Assembly (NCBI RefSeq): GCF_022369515.1 | Contig: NZ_CP059724.1 | Location: 3,658,001 to 3,722,000 of the forward strand | From: Paenibacillus sp. 19GGS1-52 | GTDB lineage: Bacteria; Bacillota; Bacilli; Paenibacillales; Paenibacillaceae | Length of the DNA: 64,000 bases | Direction: 5' to 3' | Shown: in pieces, positions 36,718 through 47,912 of the stretch | How the letters are laid out: each line of letters begins with the position of its first letter | Position numbering within the stretch: the first letter of the stretch is position 1 | Made by a program: the position numbers and the translations under genes | The notes under the pieces: model-generated | What the model saw: only the letters and a program-made list of their open reading frames with translations | Database searches by the model: none | What the model was told of the DNA's origin: nothing

Positions 36718-37998
36718 ATGAATCATAAGCTTACAGTACCTACCCCACCGCTTGGCTGGAACAGCTGGGACTGCTACGGAGCAGCCGTAATAGAAGACGA
36801 AATCCGGGGCAATGCTCAGTACATGGCGGAGCATCTCAAAGCCTTCGGCTGGACTTACATTACCGTCGATATTCAATGGTACGAGCCCTATGCCAATTCC
36901 TCACAGTACCATCCATTCGTTCCGCTCGTGATGGATGAACATTCCCGGTTGATGCCTGCCGAGAACCGATTCCCTTCCGCAGCGGGAGGCCAAGGGTTCA
37001 AACCGTTAGCCGACTATGTCCATAGTCTTGGACTGCAATTCGGCATTCATATCATGCGCGGAATTCCGCGGCAGGCTGCTCATGCGGCCACCCCCATCTT
37101 AGGTACAACTGCAACCGCACGCAACATTGCGCATACGAACTCTATCTGTCCATGGAATACGGATATGTATGGTGTGGACGCCTCAAAAGAAGGGGCTCAG
37201 GCCTATTACGATTCTCTCTTTGAACTTTATGCTCAGTGGGGTGTCGATCTGGTGAAGGTGGACGACATCGCCGCTTCCAAACTGTACGACACCCATCAAC
37301 CAGAGATCGCCCTGATCTCCCAGGCGATCGAGCGCTGCGGACGGCCCATGGTGTTGAGCCTCTCACCAGGTCCCGCACCGGTGGAATATGCGGAGTTCTT
37401 CACCGGACATGCCAACATGTGGCGGATTACGGACGACTTCTGGGACCTATGGCCGTTGCTGCTGGATATGTTCGACCGCTGCCGGAAATGGCAGGGTATT
37501 CCGCAGGCCGGCTGTTGGCCGGACTGCGACATGCTGCCGCTCGGGCACATCGGCATCCGCTCGGTGGATGGCGGCGGGGAGGACCGTTGGACCCGGTTCA
37601 CGCGCGATGAGCAGTTGACGATGATGTCGCTCTGGAGCATCTTCCGCTCGCCACTTATCTTCGGCGGTGAACTGCGGGACAACGATGACTGGACGCTGTC
37701 GCTGCTTACCAACCGTGAAGTTCTACGCATGCACCGGGAGAGCCATGGAGCCAGAGAAGCCTTATGTAAAGATGATCATATCGTCTGGACAGCCGAACAC
37801 ACCGATGGCACACGCTATGCTGCCGTATTCAACGTCGGCGAGAGCCCGCTGCAGTTGGAACTGGCCCTTGAACAAATCGGCCTGAGCGGCGCCTCCGCCG
37901 GTACCGAGCTGTGGAGTGGAACGCCAGCCGAGCTTGCAGCAGATGTGCTGCGGACCACAGTGCCGCCGCACGGCGTGCGGCTCTATAGCTTCATGTAA
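36718..37998 (+). CDS. GH27 alpha-galactosidase-type glycosidase
   Basis: 426 residues; AAGGAG 7 nt before ATG. GH27 marks: PPLGWNSWDCYG at the N-terminus, WTYITVDIQWYEP, the nucleophile strand WGVDLVKVDDIA (Asp of KVDD) and the acid/base in MWRITDDFWD. The C-terminal ~80 residues form the usual beta-sandwich. It acts on terminal alpha-galactosides, or beta-L-arabinopyranosides, which some GH27 enzymes accept and which would fit a hemicellulose context. No signal peptide, so cytoplasmic. A strong terminator follows. Confidence 0.87.
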   Translation: MNHKLTVPTPPLGWNSWDCYGAAVIEDEIRGNAQYMAEHLKAFGWTYITVDIQWYEPYANSSQYHPFVPLVMDEHSRLMPAENRFPSAAGGQGFKPLADYVHSLGLQFGIHIMRGIPRQAAHAATPILGTTATARNIAHTNSICPWNTDMYGVDASKEGAQAYYDSLFELYAQWGVDLVKVDDIAASKLYDTHQPEIALISQAIERCGRPMVLSLSPGPAPVEYAEFFTGHANMWRITDDFWDLWPLLLDMFDRCRKWQGIPQAGCWPDCDMLPLGHIGIRSVDGGGEDRWTRFTRDEQLTMMSLWSIFRSPLIFGGELRDNDDWTLSLLTNREVLRMHRESHGAREALCKDDHIVWTAEHTDGTRYAAVFNVGESPLQLELALEQIGLSGASAGTELWSGTPAELAADVLRTTVPPHGVRLYSFM

Positions 37999-38001
37999 GT
38001 A

Positions 38002-38040
38002 AAAGCCGGTTCTCCAGATCCATCTGGGAAACCGGCTTTC
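38002..38040 (+). terminator. Terminator after GH27
   Basis: AAAGCCGGTTCTCCAGAT pairs imperfectly with ATCTGGGAAACCGGCTTT, followed by T-rich sequence. Confidence 0.75.
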
Positions 38041-38116
38041 TTTTTAGGCAAATGATCAGGTACAAGCAAACTCCCGCACCGGATTTAACCGGCACGGGAA
38101 TACAAATACAGGGGGC

Positions 38117-39052
38117 TTATCTGTAAGGGAATACCATCTTCTCGGCATTACCAACTTCATAGGCTACCGCTTCGTCATAACCAAGACCTTTGGATTTCGT
38201 GATCATCTGTTCCCTGAGCTTATTGTATTCATCATCATTTTTGGCAAAAATCATTTTCCAGGAGTACTCCTTGATAATCTTGCCGATTCCCTCAATCTTC
38301 TGCTGCAACTGGGCAGGCACGGTAACCGGAGTTTCTGTCGTAAAGAACGGCTTCGAGACCTCAATCATGTTGTTCTTTACAAAATAGTCTTTCGCCGTCA
38401 TAACTCCCGTAGCTTCACGCCAGCTCTTCGTGACTGGGTCCGGATCATGGTTCAGTGTTGAAGGCCAGAGGTTGTAGTCATACGTTTCCCTAGTATCCGG
38501 GTTGATATTGGTCAGCTTCAGGGTCGTATTATTGATTTGATTCGTACCGTCCTTGAAAGTGCCTCCGCCGTATTCTGCCGGTACCGGTTCGGCATTCGCA
38601 GGCAGCGCCTTCCAGCCAAATTCGGTTACGAACGGCTTCCCGCTCTCGTCAATATCCCATGCTAATCCCTTAGGACCATAATTGGATTCCATAACCCCTT
38701 CCGGAGAGTAGAGCCAGCTCAGGAATTCCATGATACGCTCAGGTTCTATGGCTTTTGCACCAATCGCCCACACCCGGTTGCCGCCGTAAGGGCTCTGCCC
38801 GTAAGAGGTAATCTTCTCATCGGCAAAAGGCACCAAAGCAAAACCTTTGCCCTCAGCTGTACGTTCAGGGGTATTGTAAACGTTATCAACCCAAGGGAAG
38901 TGTGAGAATAGAACTTGACCGTCCTTAATCTTGTTGGACACATCCGAGAATTTCTGTGTTAAGGAATCGGGATCAAGCAGGCCCATTTGATTCGCATCGT
39001 AATAGAATTTCAGACCTTGAAGGTAATAGTGGAATTCAAATAAAAGATCTCC
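38117..39052 (-). pseudogene. 5'-truncated LplA-type solute-binding protein
   Basis: About 310 codons of a family 1 extracellular solute-binding protein: KDGQVLFSHFPWVDNVYN, RVWAIGAKAIEPERIMEFLS, WLYSPEGVMESNYGPKGLAW. The frame is closed by a stop at 39053-39055 before any signal peptide; roughly the first 250 residues are lost. Such proteins capture oligosaccharides for LplB/YtcP-type permeases. Confidence 0.7.
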
Positions 39053-39093
39053 CTATAAGATGATTTTTTGTTTCACCTCCTACATCGTCTGGC

Positions 39094-39405
39094 TCATAGA
39101 GGTGTGAACAACGTTAGTATATACACCATGATCGTTTTATTTTCCACTAGCGCATCAAGCTGTTCAATGATTTCAACGGTCTCGGATATTTTATTGGGAG
39201 AAAAGATCGGTACACGAATTATTAGGAATTGCTGTCCGTTCCACCGGATAATCTCTGATTGTACTAGAGTCTCCGAACTTCTAATGGAGTGCCGGTTAGC
39301 GTACGCCCCAAAGAGATACTTGCCGACGGAATATCCATGGGCTACTTTATTAAAATAGATCTGTTTAATTACCGGATTCTCTTTGAATAACTTTGTAATA
39401 TATTC
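39094..39405 (-). pseudogene. Unidentified coding relic behind the glycosyltransferase
   Basis: A start-less frame overlapping the end of the GT4 gene reads VAHGYSVGKYLFGAYANRHS, LVQSEIIRWNGQQFLIIRVP and SETVEIIEQLDALVENKTI before a TGA. Protein-like but of unknown family; it may be the end of a lost gene. Confidence 0.3.
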
Positions 39406-40369
39406 TTAAATAGCTGTCAGTCATCTTTTTATTGGTGAAGCGTTTATGAACATACTCTCTCAATATGTGCGGCGAAGGATATTTCTTCTGTCGAACCTTA
39501 ACTGCCATCTCACTCACAGACTTACAAATCAGATTGGGAAATCCGGATAATACTTCCGGGACTGCACCATTTCTGAGTGCCAGCACCGGAGTACCGCAAA
39601 CTAAACTTTCAACCATGACCAGACCGAATGGTTCTTCCCATAATGTCGGGAATAGCACACATTCCGCATGTTTGATTAACTGTTGCTTTACTTTCCCACC
39701 CACAGGTCCAACATAATGGATATTGGGATTTTTCCGGATGCGCGGCTTAACCTCTCTCTGGAAAAATTTGGAGGATTTTACGGGGCCAGCGATAATCAGT
39801 GTCTTACCAGTCTTTTCGGCAACTTGTATGGCTTGCAAAACACCCTTATTCCGAATAATCCTACCTATATACAACAGATATAAATGTTTCTTTGTGCTAA
39901 ATTCATATTCATGCGTATTAATCCCATTGTAAACGTAGAAGCCTTTGTTGTTCCCCATCAGATGACGTGCACGTTTACTTACGTATACAGGATATTTAAT
40001 CCGTCGCTTGACTGGAATGTGCACAGTGCATACCGTTGGGATTTTAGGATTAGTTACGCCGAGCGCAGAACGGAATGTATGGTCATGGATAATGTCAACT
40101 CGCTTAGGTAAATTTTTCAGCACAAATCTTGCTATGCTTTCGTGGCGGAGCCCCTTAGGATAAGTGATAAGCTTTGCCTTGCTCCTACTCCCTTGAGCTG
40201 CAAATAAATAGACCTTATGCCCTCGTCTAACCAGTTCTTCCGTAAGCTCATAAACTATTTTTTCAGTCCCTCCTTTGATGGAAGGCAACGGCTGTGCCTT
40301 TGGATAGTTCGAAATCACTTGTACGATTGTTAATTTTGTACTTATTGGAAGTTTAATGGACTTTTTCAT
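39365..40369 (-). CDS. GT4-family glycosyltransferase
   Basis: 334 residues, GT-B fold. N-terminal LPSIKGGTEKIVYELTEELV is the glycine-rich acceptor-side loop; the C-terminal donor domain has LYIGRIIRNKGVLQAIQVAE, IIAGP and the nucleotide-sugar motif FPTLWEEPFGLVMVESLVCG (Glu-x7-Glu). Retaining enzyme using a nucleotide sugar; acceptor unknown, perhaps spore coat or cell-wall glycan. GGAGGGG precedes the ATG. Stands alone. Confidence 0.85.
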   Translation of the reverse strand: MKKSIKLPISTKLTIVQVISNYPKAQPLPSIKGGTEKIVYELTEELVRRGHKVYLFAAQGSRSKAKLITYPKGLRHESIARFVLKNLPKRVDIIHDHTFRSALGVTNPKIPTVCTVHIPVKRRIKYPVYVSKRARHLMGNNKGFYVYNGINTHEYEFSTKKHLYLLYIGRIIRNKGVLQAIQVAEKTGKTLIIAGPVKSSKFFQREVKPRIRKNPNIHYVGPVGGKVKQQLIKHAECVLFPTLWEEPFGLVMVESLVCGTPVLALRNGAVPEVLSGFPNLICKSVSEMAVKVRQKKYPSPHILREYVHKRFTNKKMTDSYLRIYYKVIQRESGN

Positions 40370-40439
40370 GGAAACGAGATCCCCTCCAGCTTATACTTTT
40401 AGCATATTGGGTTAATAGAATTGGCAGTCGGATACGAAA

Positions 40440-40930
40440 CTGGAGAGGTGCATTGTAGGACACAAAAGCACGTTCCAGGTCGCTCTAACGTAATGTTAAG
40501 CGGCTACGGTTTGTACTGAACTTAATACGGCATCCAAAGTAAGATTCAAGCGCTTTAAACTCACCAGCAGAGCACAAGAATTCGACCGAGTGTGCTTGTA
40601 AAGAATACGCGTTCCTCGCCGCACCATCTTGAGTAAAGAAGCGATTATTATTCCTACGAGCATGGGTGACTCCGACTATTCACTATATAACTATTCTAAT
40701 TCAATTGTGCAAAGCTCATTCTTTTCAGTGATATGAAATCGTTCAGGGATACACAGTTGTTTGTAACGGCAATGAGACTCCTGCAAAAAATACTTCTTAA
40801 TGGATGCGCTCTACGACTCATTGAATTGCTAAGCCGACCGGAGGACATTCAGTTCCTTGCTCCAATGTTCACAAAGGGAATTCTTTATATCCTTCTGAAG
40901 GATCAGAGTTTTTATTTTCAGAACAAATTA
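40440..40930. pseudogene. Mosaic relic of two AraC-type genes
   Basis: Bases 40440-40770 are a diverged copy of the middle of the minus-strand regulator gene at 49503-50513 (shared blocks GGACACAAAAG and TCAGTGATATGAAATCGTTC). From about 40775 to 40930 the sequence instead copies the plus-strand regulator at 46897-47829 (shared CTTCTTAATGGATGCG and CCGACCGGAGGACAT). The two pieces are fused, so a duplication was followed by a deletion. Confidence 0.7.
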
Positions 40931-41005
40931 TTAGTGTGTATAATAAACGTTACTTGTCCATAAGGATGTTTCATAGATGTCATAATACATAGGAGCTGTA
41001 GCTAA

Positions 41006-41968
41006 ATGGTGAGGATGCAAGATGAATATGCGATGACAAAGGTGTCCAGTAATTCTGAGGGATCACTTGATGCAGAAACAGCCAAGCTGGCACGTCTGAT
41101 CTCTGCCCTTACTCCTCATGACGGCACCTTTAAACAGCGTATACCCGGTTTGTATGTTAGCCGCTATTCAAAAATAGATATAGATACCATACAAACCTTC
41201 TATTCCACCTCTCTGTTAATAGTCGCGCAAGGGGCAAAAAAAATCACGATTGGGCAGGATATTTTTCAGTTTGACAAGTCGCGTATGATCTTGTTGCCCG
41301 TTGCACTGCCGGCAGCTATGCAGCTCATACAAGCCAGCTCATCTGAGCCATATCTTAGTATTAAACTTGAGCTTGATCCGCAGAGGATTAGCGATTGGGT
41401 CTTGAAACTGTATCCTGGGGGGCTGCCTCCCGTACGTCAGATGAACAAAGGTTACATCGCTGCTACCAATCTCAGTATCATTAACGCTGTGGCGAGATTG
41501 GTAGAGTGTCTGCAAAATCCTGATGATGCTGAATTGCTGGCCCCACTTGTGGTAGATGAGATTCTGATCCGGATTCTACGCAGTCCGATCGGTGCTCAGG
41601 TTGTTGAAATGGGCTTTGCGGAGTCGGATGTACAGCGGGTGGCGAAGGTGATTGCCTGGCTGCGCGACAACTTCTCCCAGCAGATCAAAATTGCTGAGTT
41701 GGCAGAGCTGGTTCATATGAGTACATCTTCCTTTCATGTGCATTTCAAGTCTGTTACCTCAATGAGCCCGCTGCAATATCAAAAAGCGCTGCGCCTTCAC
41801 GAAGCCAGACGTCTGATGTTAGCCAGTCCCATGGACGCGACCACTGCCTGTCGGCTTGTCGGATATGTGAGCGATTCCCAATTCAGCCGGGATTATAGCC
41901 GGTTCTTCGGAAGTCCGCCAAGTAGAGACATCGCTAGATTACGTCAGCAAACACAAATAACCGACTGA
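41006..41968 (+). CDS. AraC-family regulator with AraC_N domain
   Basis: 320 residues. The AraC_N (PF06719-type) sensor spans about 30-200 (LLIVAQGAKKITIGQDIFQF, YLSIKLELDP). HTH_18 follows (IKIAELAELVHMSTSSFHVH, SVTSMSPLQYQKALRLHEAR, GYVSDSQFSRDYSRFFG). It is a paralogue of the gene at 46897-47829. Downstream on the same strand are an SDR and an aldo-keto reductase gene, the usual targets of this regulator class. Confidence 0.85.
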   Translation: MVRMQDEYAMTKVSSNSEGSLDAETAKLARLISALTPHDGTFKQRIPGLYVSRYSKIDIDTIQTFYSTSLLIVAQGAKKITIGQDIFQFDKSRMILLPVALPAAMQLIQASSSEPYLSIKLELDPQRISDWVLKLYPGGLPPVRQMNKGYIAATNLSIINAVARLVECLQNPDDAELLAPLVVDEILIRILRSPIGAQVVEMGFAESDVQRVAKVIAWLRDNFSQQIKIAELAELVHMSTSSFHVHFKSVTSMSPLQYQKALRLHEARRLMLASPMDATTACRLVGYVSDSQFSRDYSRFFGSPPSRDIARLRQQTQITD

Positions 41969-42189
41969 TCTAAATCCTTACATGAATCCCCGCAGCCGCA
42001 TGGCTTGCGGGTTTTCGTGCGACCACTGCGTTTCTGTAGGATTGGGCAATAAGTGAAAAGGAACAGGCAAAAGTCTTGATGAAGCGCAGACTATAATGAG
42101 TGTAGCCTTGGACGAGCGGCGGCAAGCGGTTAAGCCGCCAGGGTGAACTGGGCAGTTCTACTACTCAATACTTATAGGAGGAATTTATT

Positions 42190-43104
42190 ATGCGTGTTTT
42201 TGTCACTGGTGCTACTGGTTTTGTCGGCTCTGCCATTGTACGTGAATTAATAGATGCGGGGCATGAAGTACTTGGCCTCGCCCGTTCGGATGAGGCTGCG
42301 GCAACGCTCACTGCTGCCGGGGCCGCTATACACCGCGGTTCTTTGGATGATCTGGACAGCCTGCGACAGGGAGCGGCTGCAGCGGATGGCGTTATCCATG
42401 CTGCTTTCATTCATAACTTCGCGGATCTTACGACTGCAGGTGAGACAGACCGGCTTGCGGTCGAAGCAATGGGTGCCGAACTCGCGCAATCAGGTCGGCC
42501 GTTCGTCGTAACTTCCGTGATCGGGCATCTCACACCTGGTCAGCTAGGTACTGAAGAATCTGCGCCCGATTCGAGCTCTTCCGCGAAGCATCGAGCGGGT
42601 ACGGAAGAAGCAGCACTTTCGTTGGCGTCGCAGGGCGTACGCGTATCGGTGGTGCGGCTTCCGTTGTCCGTTCATGGCAATGGCGATACCGGCTTTGTAC
42701 CGGGCTTGATCCAGATCGCCCGCAACAAGGGAGTCTCGGGCTATGTGGAGGATGGCCTTAACCGCTGGCCTGCTGTGCACCGGCTTGATGCTGCACATCT
42801 CTACCGGCTGGCGCTGGAGATAGCTCCTGCTGGGAGCGTGCTGCATGCCATTGGCGACGAAGGGGTGCAGATTCGTGAGATTGCTGGCATAATCGGCCGC
42901 CAGCTCAGGCTGCCGGTTGTCAGCATCCCTTCTGAAGAGGCATTAGGGCATTTCGGTTGGCTGACTCATTTTGTTTCGATGGACATTCCTGCTTCGAGCA
43001 GCGAGACTCAAGAGCAGCTCGATTGGCACCCTGCTCATCCGGCGCTCATTCCTGATCTTGACAGGGAGCAGTATTTCACAACAGTTACATATGAGAATGG
43101 ATGA
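42190..43104 (+). CDS. Extended SDR (NAD-dependent epimerase/dehydratase family)
   Basis: 304 residues; ATAGGAGG precedes the ATG. MRVFVTGATGFVGSAIVREL is the GxxGxxG nucleotide-binding motif; GVIHAAFIH follows, then VVRLPLSVHGNGDTGFVPGL and AVHRLDAAHLYRLALE, a signature of the SDR subfamily often annotated as 3-beta-hydroxysteroid dehydrogenase-like. The catalytic YxxxK appears replaced by SSSAKHRAG. Substrate unknown. Same strand as the AraC gene upstream and the AKR gene downstream. Confidence 0.83.
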   Translation: MRVFVTGATGFVGSAIVRELIDAGHEVLGLARSDEAAATLTAAGAAIHRGSLDDLDSLRQGAAAADGVIHAAFIHNFADLTTAGETDRLAVEAMGAELAQSGRPFVVTSVIGHLTPGQLGTEESAPDSSSSAKHRAGTEEAALSLASQGVRVSVVRLPLSVHGNGDTGFVPGLIQIARNKGVSGYVEDGLNRWPAVHRLDAAHLYRLALEIAPAGSVLHAIGDEGVQIREIAGIIGRQLRLPVVSIPSEEALGHFGWLTHFVSMDIPASSSETQEQLDWHPAHPALIPDLDREQYFTTVTYENG

Positions 43105-43247
43105 TCTTTTATCAGAACATAACCACCAATGGAGTCAAGAGGATTAGGCAAGCATATGGCATGAATGGGATAACGATTTCTTAATCAACTGGAGCATAAT
43201 AAGAATGTAATGGATCAGCTTCATCGATTAAGAAACAATATTCCTAA

Positions 43248-44117
<870 letters not shown>

Positions 44118-44143
44118 CACCGATAATCCTAAGTTGCTAAAAT

Positions 44144-44180
44144 AAGAGCAGAATGCTTAAATGCATCTGCTCTTGTTTTG
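44144..44180. terminator. Terminator between convergent genes
   Basis: AAGAGCAGA/TCTGCTCTT stem with a 13-nt loop, followed by a T-rich run. Confidence 0.65.
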
Positions 44181-44210
44181 TTTGGTTGAATTGCCTTAGT
44201 GGTCCACAAC

Positions 44211-44849
44211 TCAGTAAAAAGACGGTTTTGACCAATCTGTATTCGGTTCACTAACGCCTAAACTTGTATAGGCATAACCTTTAGGGTTTTCGATAATATC
44301 TAAGATCAGTTGTGCTACAGCTTCTCTGGTCACTTGTGCGCCTACAAAGGGTTCACCTTTCTGAGTTACCTGATAGTCTATATTTCCTGTCTGATTATAA
44401 AGCCAGGTTAAACGGAGAATTGTGTAACACAAGCTGGAATTCTCAATAATATCTGCAGCCTGACGGTGGCGCTTGATACCGGAAGTACCCACCATTCGTT
44501 CATTCCATTTACCAAATGCTCCGGGCACCTCGCCATAAATCCCTAAGATGGACGCTGCAATTAGGATGTTAACGTTACAACTTTCCATTGCTTCTACAAC
44601 GGTCCCAACACCTGCAAGGGAATTTAGATCGTTTAGATAGACGGCATCTATTCCTTCAAGCGCCTTCTTCACAATATTGATATCCGTAAAGTCTCCGTCA
44701 ATAACATGCTCTCTATTAACGTCCGTAATGTTGATTCGGTTCAATCCATTACGGGCCAATAAAACTAACGAGTGATTCGATTCTGTTAACAGCTTCTCAG
44801 TAACAAGACGAGAAATTTGACCCGCAGCTCCAAGAATTAAGATTTTCAT
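44211..44849 (-). CDS. NAD(P)H-binding atypical SDR
   Basis: 212 residues from the ATG at 44849 (AGGAGGGG upstream; the frame is open to 44900). MKILILGAAGQISRLVTEKL is the dinucleotide motif; VYLNDLNSLAG, the SSLCYTILRLTWLYNQTGNI block and VTREAVAQLILDIIENP are typical of NAD(P)H-azoreductase/NmrA-like proteins. Reductase or redox sensor. Downstream of a broken flavodoxin gene on the same strand. Confidence 0.8.
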   Translation of the reverse strand: MKILILGAAGQISRLVTEKLLTESNHSLVLLARNGLNRINITDVNREHVIDGDFTDINIVKKALEGIDAVYLNDLNSLAGVGTVVEAMESCNVNILIAASILGIYGEVPGAFGKWNERMVGTSGIKRHRQAADIIENSSLCYTILRLTWLYNQTGNIDYQVTQKGEPFVGAQVTREAVAQLILDIIENPKGYAYTSLGVSEPNTDWSKPSFY

Positions 44850-44877
44850 AGTTATTCCCCTCCTACATTTAGGTAGC

Positions 44878-45528
44878 TCACACATCCATACTGATTTCAT
44901 GCAACCACGCGGACAAGGCTTCTTGTGCGGTTGACATTTTAGTGCGTTCTATCTCAAAGCTATCCAGGACAGTTGCCTCAGGGACAAGCCCTCTAATGGC
45001 TGAAACCGTCTGTCCCACTCCATACCCCGCATGCGTGCAAAATAGGATGATGGTTTTTCCCGAAAAATCATATTCAGATAAGAACGTTACAATTGGAGCT
45101 GGGAGGTTCATTCCCCAGCTGGGATGTCCCAGGTACACGACTTCATAGTCATCCATGATTTCCACTTTGGTTCATAACGGTGGTTTAGAGCCTGCCGCTC
45201 TCTCTTCCGACGCCTGCTTCACCGTTGCTTCATAATCTTCAGGGTATGGTTCTACGGTTTCAATCCGGAAAAGATCGCCGCCGAGGATACCGCATCTGCA
45301 TCTTCAATAGAAGAGATATTTCCTAACTTGCTGAAGTAGGCTACGAGAACTTTACGTCCTCCAATGTTAACCTGTTCCTTGTCCACAGTCTTGTTTTCGC
45401 TTGGACCAGGATATGCACTATGGCTGGGTGCGCCTGGACTGCTCTTGGCCGCTGTTGTCTGCACAGGCTGCAAGCAGTGTCATCGCTAACGCAAGAACTG
45501 AAAGTAAGGTTATCGTTCTGCATTTCAT
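44878..45528 (-). pseudogene. Flavodoxin-like lipoprotein, frameshifted
   Basis: ATG at 45528 with GGAGG 10 nt upstream starts a lipoprotein signal (TLLSVLALAMTLLAACADNS). Frameshifts near 45430 and 45220 lead to KVLVAYFSKLGNISSIEDAD in one frame and YEVVYLGHPSWGMNLPAPIV, KTIILFCTHAGYGVG in another, together a complete flavodoxin_4-type protein. Export-linked flavodoxins of this kind often neighbour AKR and MFS genes, as here. Confidence 0.7.
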
Positions 45529-45568
45529 CAAATTTATCGCCTCCTTCACTGGTTTTGTCTTATGGACA

Positions 45569-46727
45569 TCATCCTCGCGATCTTACAAACGAAAAGCCGC
45601 GGCCTAACGAAAAAACAGCGATAACGGTAGCAATCACTACCGAAATAGTACTAATCCAAGGTATCGCCAATATCGAAAAACTTCCGATTGCTATTCCGCC
45701 AATTCCCGCCCCTGCAGCAAATCCAAGCTGTACGAACGAGCTATTGAGACTAAGAACTATACTGGAAGCCTCAGGAGCAAGGGATACCAGATTGAAATTC
45801 TGGGTTGGCCCAAATGTCCAGACGGCTATCTCCCAGAGCATAAGGAACATAATAGTCCAGATCACCCATTCAGAGATGGAGGATTGTAGCATCAATGCAA
45901 GAGCCTGTACAACCATTGAACAGAAAATTGTACGGATAACGCCAATCCGATCCGCCAGGAAGCCGCCTAATCTGGACCCCATTAAGCTTCCTATGCCTAA
46001 CGTTAGGAGAATAACACTCATTCTACTTTCCATCGTTGGCATAACTGTAGCGAGAAAGGGTGTAATGTACGTATCGACCACTGAAAAGCCAACAAATACA
46101 AAGAAAGTCACGCCCAGGGTAATGGCAATCCGGGGCTGCTTCAGGAATGCCAATCGCCGGGATAGCCACATCCCCTTCCATCACCGGAATAAATTTCGCC
46201 ACTAAAAAGGTCGCCACCAGGCATAATAAACCTATGCCCCAGAAGATTGTCTTCCAATCATAAGTGGCTGCAATGATACGGCCGATAGGAACTCCGAAAA
46301 CAAGCGAGGAACTGAATCCCATAGCTACATTGGACATCGCAGACCCTTGGCGTCCGGGAGATGCTAGTTTTGACGCTAAAGAATAAGCTGTAACTACGAA
46401 AATTCCGGTCCCGAGTCCAAGAACAACGCGAGATGCCATTAATAAAACAAAGCCCGGAAGAGTAAGTGTTAAAGCGATTCCGAGCAATATGATCATTAGT
46501 GCCATCAACAATTGCTTACGCTGGTTCATCTTCGCGGTGGCTATCATTACAATGGGTGTACCTAATGCGTTACCGAGCGCGAATACAGTGATTAGCTGAC
46601 CAGCAGTAGATACAGAAACGTCAGCTGATGCGGCTATTTTATCGAGCATGCCTACAATACAGAATTGGGTAGTTCCAACCAAGAAACTGACTAAGGCGAG
46701 CATGTATACTTTCCAGGAGTTATTCAT
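45569..46727 (-). pseudogene. MFS transporter with one frameshift
   Basis: The first 190 residues (MNNSWKVYMLALVSFLVGTT, SRVVLGLGTGIFVVTAYSLA) give TM1-6 of a drug/arabinose-efflux type MFS protein. Near 46170, in a GGGGA run, the frame shifts; the second half (TLGVTFFVFVGFSVVDTYIT, GSRLGGFLADRIGVI) gives TM7-12. Joined length is about 390 residues, normal for the family. Either a single-base error or a recent inactivation. Confidence 0.75.
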
Positions 46728-46896
46728 TTCTTGATTGTTCCTCCGATTGTTATTTTGCCATCTAATTCAATTATGCAGGAAAAGAGCACGAAACCGTTAT
46801 CCTGATCGTACTGAATGGTTGCCTATTCCTGTCACAGCGTTAACTATACGGATCACTTTTGGTTTATAATCGAGAGAAACATCTGGAGGAATCGCC

Positions 46897-47829
46897 ATGT
46901 CGGACGCCATCCATATTCAACAAAAAGAACTGGCAAAGCTTATTCAGCACTATTCACCATCAGATGGTGTGTTTGAGACAGCTATTCCTAATCTATTTAT
47001 CATCCGATACTCCGAAGTATCAGAACCTGCATACAGGGTGTATAAACCTTCTTTTTGCGTTATTGCACAAGGTTTAAAAGAGGTATTTCTGGCTCAAGAA
47101 CGATTTGAATACGGTTCAGCAGATTATTTGATCGCTTCGATGAATCTGCCTGTAGTTGGCCAGATTATTAGAGCATCATCCGAGATTCCTTATCTGAGCA
47201 TTAAATTAGAATTTACACATGACCAGATTTTAGAGGTGATTAACGACGTTAACGTTCACATGGTCCCGAATGACAACGCAAAGCGTGCCCTGTTTGTAGG
47301 TCAGTTGGAGAACTTCTTAATGGATGCGACGCTAAGACTTATTGAATTGCTGAACCGACCGGAGGACATCCCGTTCCTTGCTCCACTGTTCACAAAGGAA
47401 ATTCTGTATACGCTTCTGAAGGGTCCTTATGGTGTTACGCTAGGTCAAATTGCCATGGAAGGCAGTAATGCCTATCGCATCAGAGAAGCCATTGATCACA
47501 TTACTACCCATTTCGATCAATCTATGCGTGTTGAAGAGCTTGCTGAAGCAGCGAGTATGAGCCTCTCCTCTTTCCACCGTAACTTTAAAGAAGTGACTGG
47601 GATGAGTCCCATTCAATTTCAGAAGCAATTGAGGTTGCAGGAAGCAAGACGTTTATTGCTCTCTGAATCTGCAGAATCTGCTGAGGTCGCTTTCCGGGTC
47701 GGTTATGAGAGTGCTTCCCAATTCAGCCGTGAATATTCCCGTATGTTTGGTTCACCTCCGAGATCGGACGTAAAACAATTAAAGGAAATGTACGATCCCG
47801 CTAAAAGTATTGTTTACTTGGGGGACTAA
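46897..47829 (+). CDS. AraC-family regulator with AraC_N domain
   Basis: 310 residues, ATCTGGAGG before the ATG. AraC_N sensor (CVIAQGLKEVFLAQERFEYG, YLSIKLEFTH) and HTH_18 (MRVEELAEAASMSLSSFHRN, VTGMSPIQFQKQLRLQEARR, FRVGYESASQFSREYSRMFG). Divergent from the broken MFS/flavodoxin genes, its likely targets. A piece of this gene is copied in the relic at 40775-40930. Confidence 0.86.
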   Translation: MSDAIHIQQKELAKLIQHYSPSDGVFETAIPNLFIIRYSEVSEPAYRVYKPSFCVIAQGLKEVFLAQERFEYGSADYLIASMNLPVVGQIIRASSEIPYLSIKLEFTHDQILEVINDVNVHMVPNDNAKRALFVGQLENFLMDATLRLIELLNRPEDIPFLAPLFTKEILYTLLKGPYGVTLGQIAMEGSNAYRIREAIDHITTHFDQSMRVEELAEAASMSLSSFHRNFKEVTGMSPIQFQKQLRLQEARRLLLSESAESAEVAFRVGYESASQFSREYSRMFGSPPRSDVKQLKEMYDPAKSIVYLGD

Positions 47830-47862
47830 CGCTTAGGTGTGCTCTATTTCAGCTTTAAACAA

Positions 47863-47912
47863 AAGGGGTATCCCATAAGCCATGAAATGGCTGCTTGGGA
47901 CACCCCCTGTTT
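47863..47912 (+). terminator. Terminator
   Basis: AGGGGTATCCCATAAGCCAT pairs imperfectly with ATGGCTGCTTGGGACACCCC. Confidence 0.65.

Noticed and set aside
45420-46205. 261-codon plus-strand frame opposite the MFS gene
   Set aside because: Mirror frame caused by codon composition of the transporter on the other strand.
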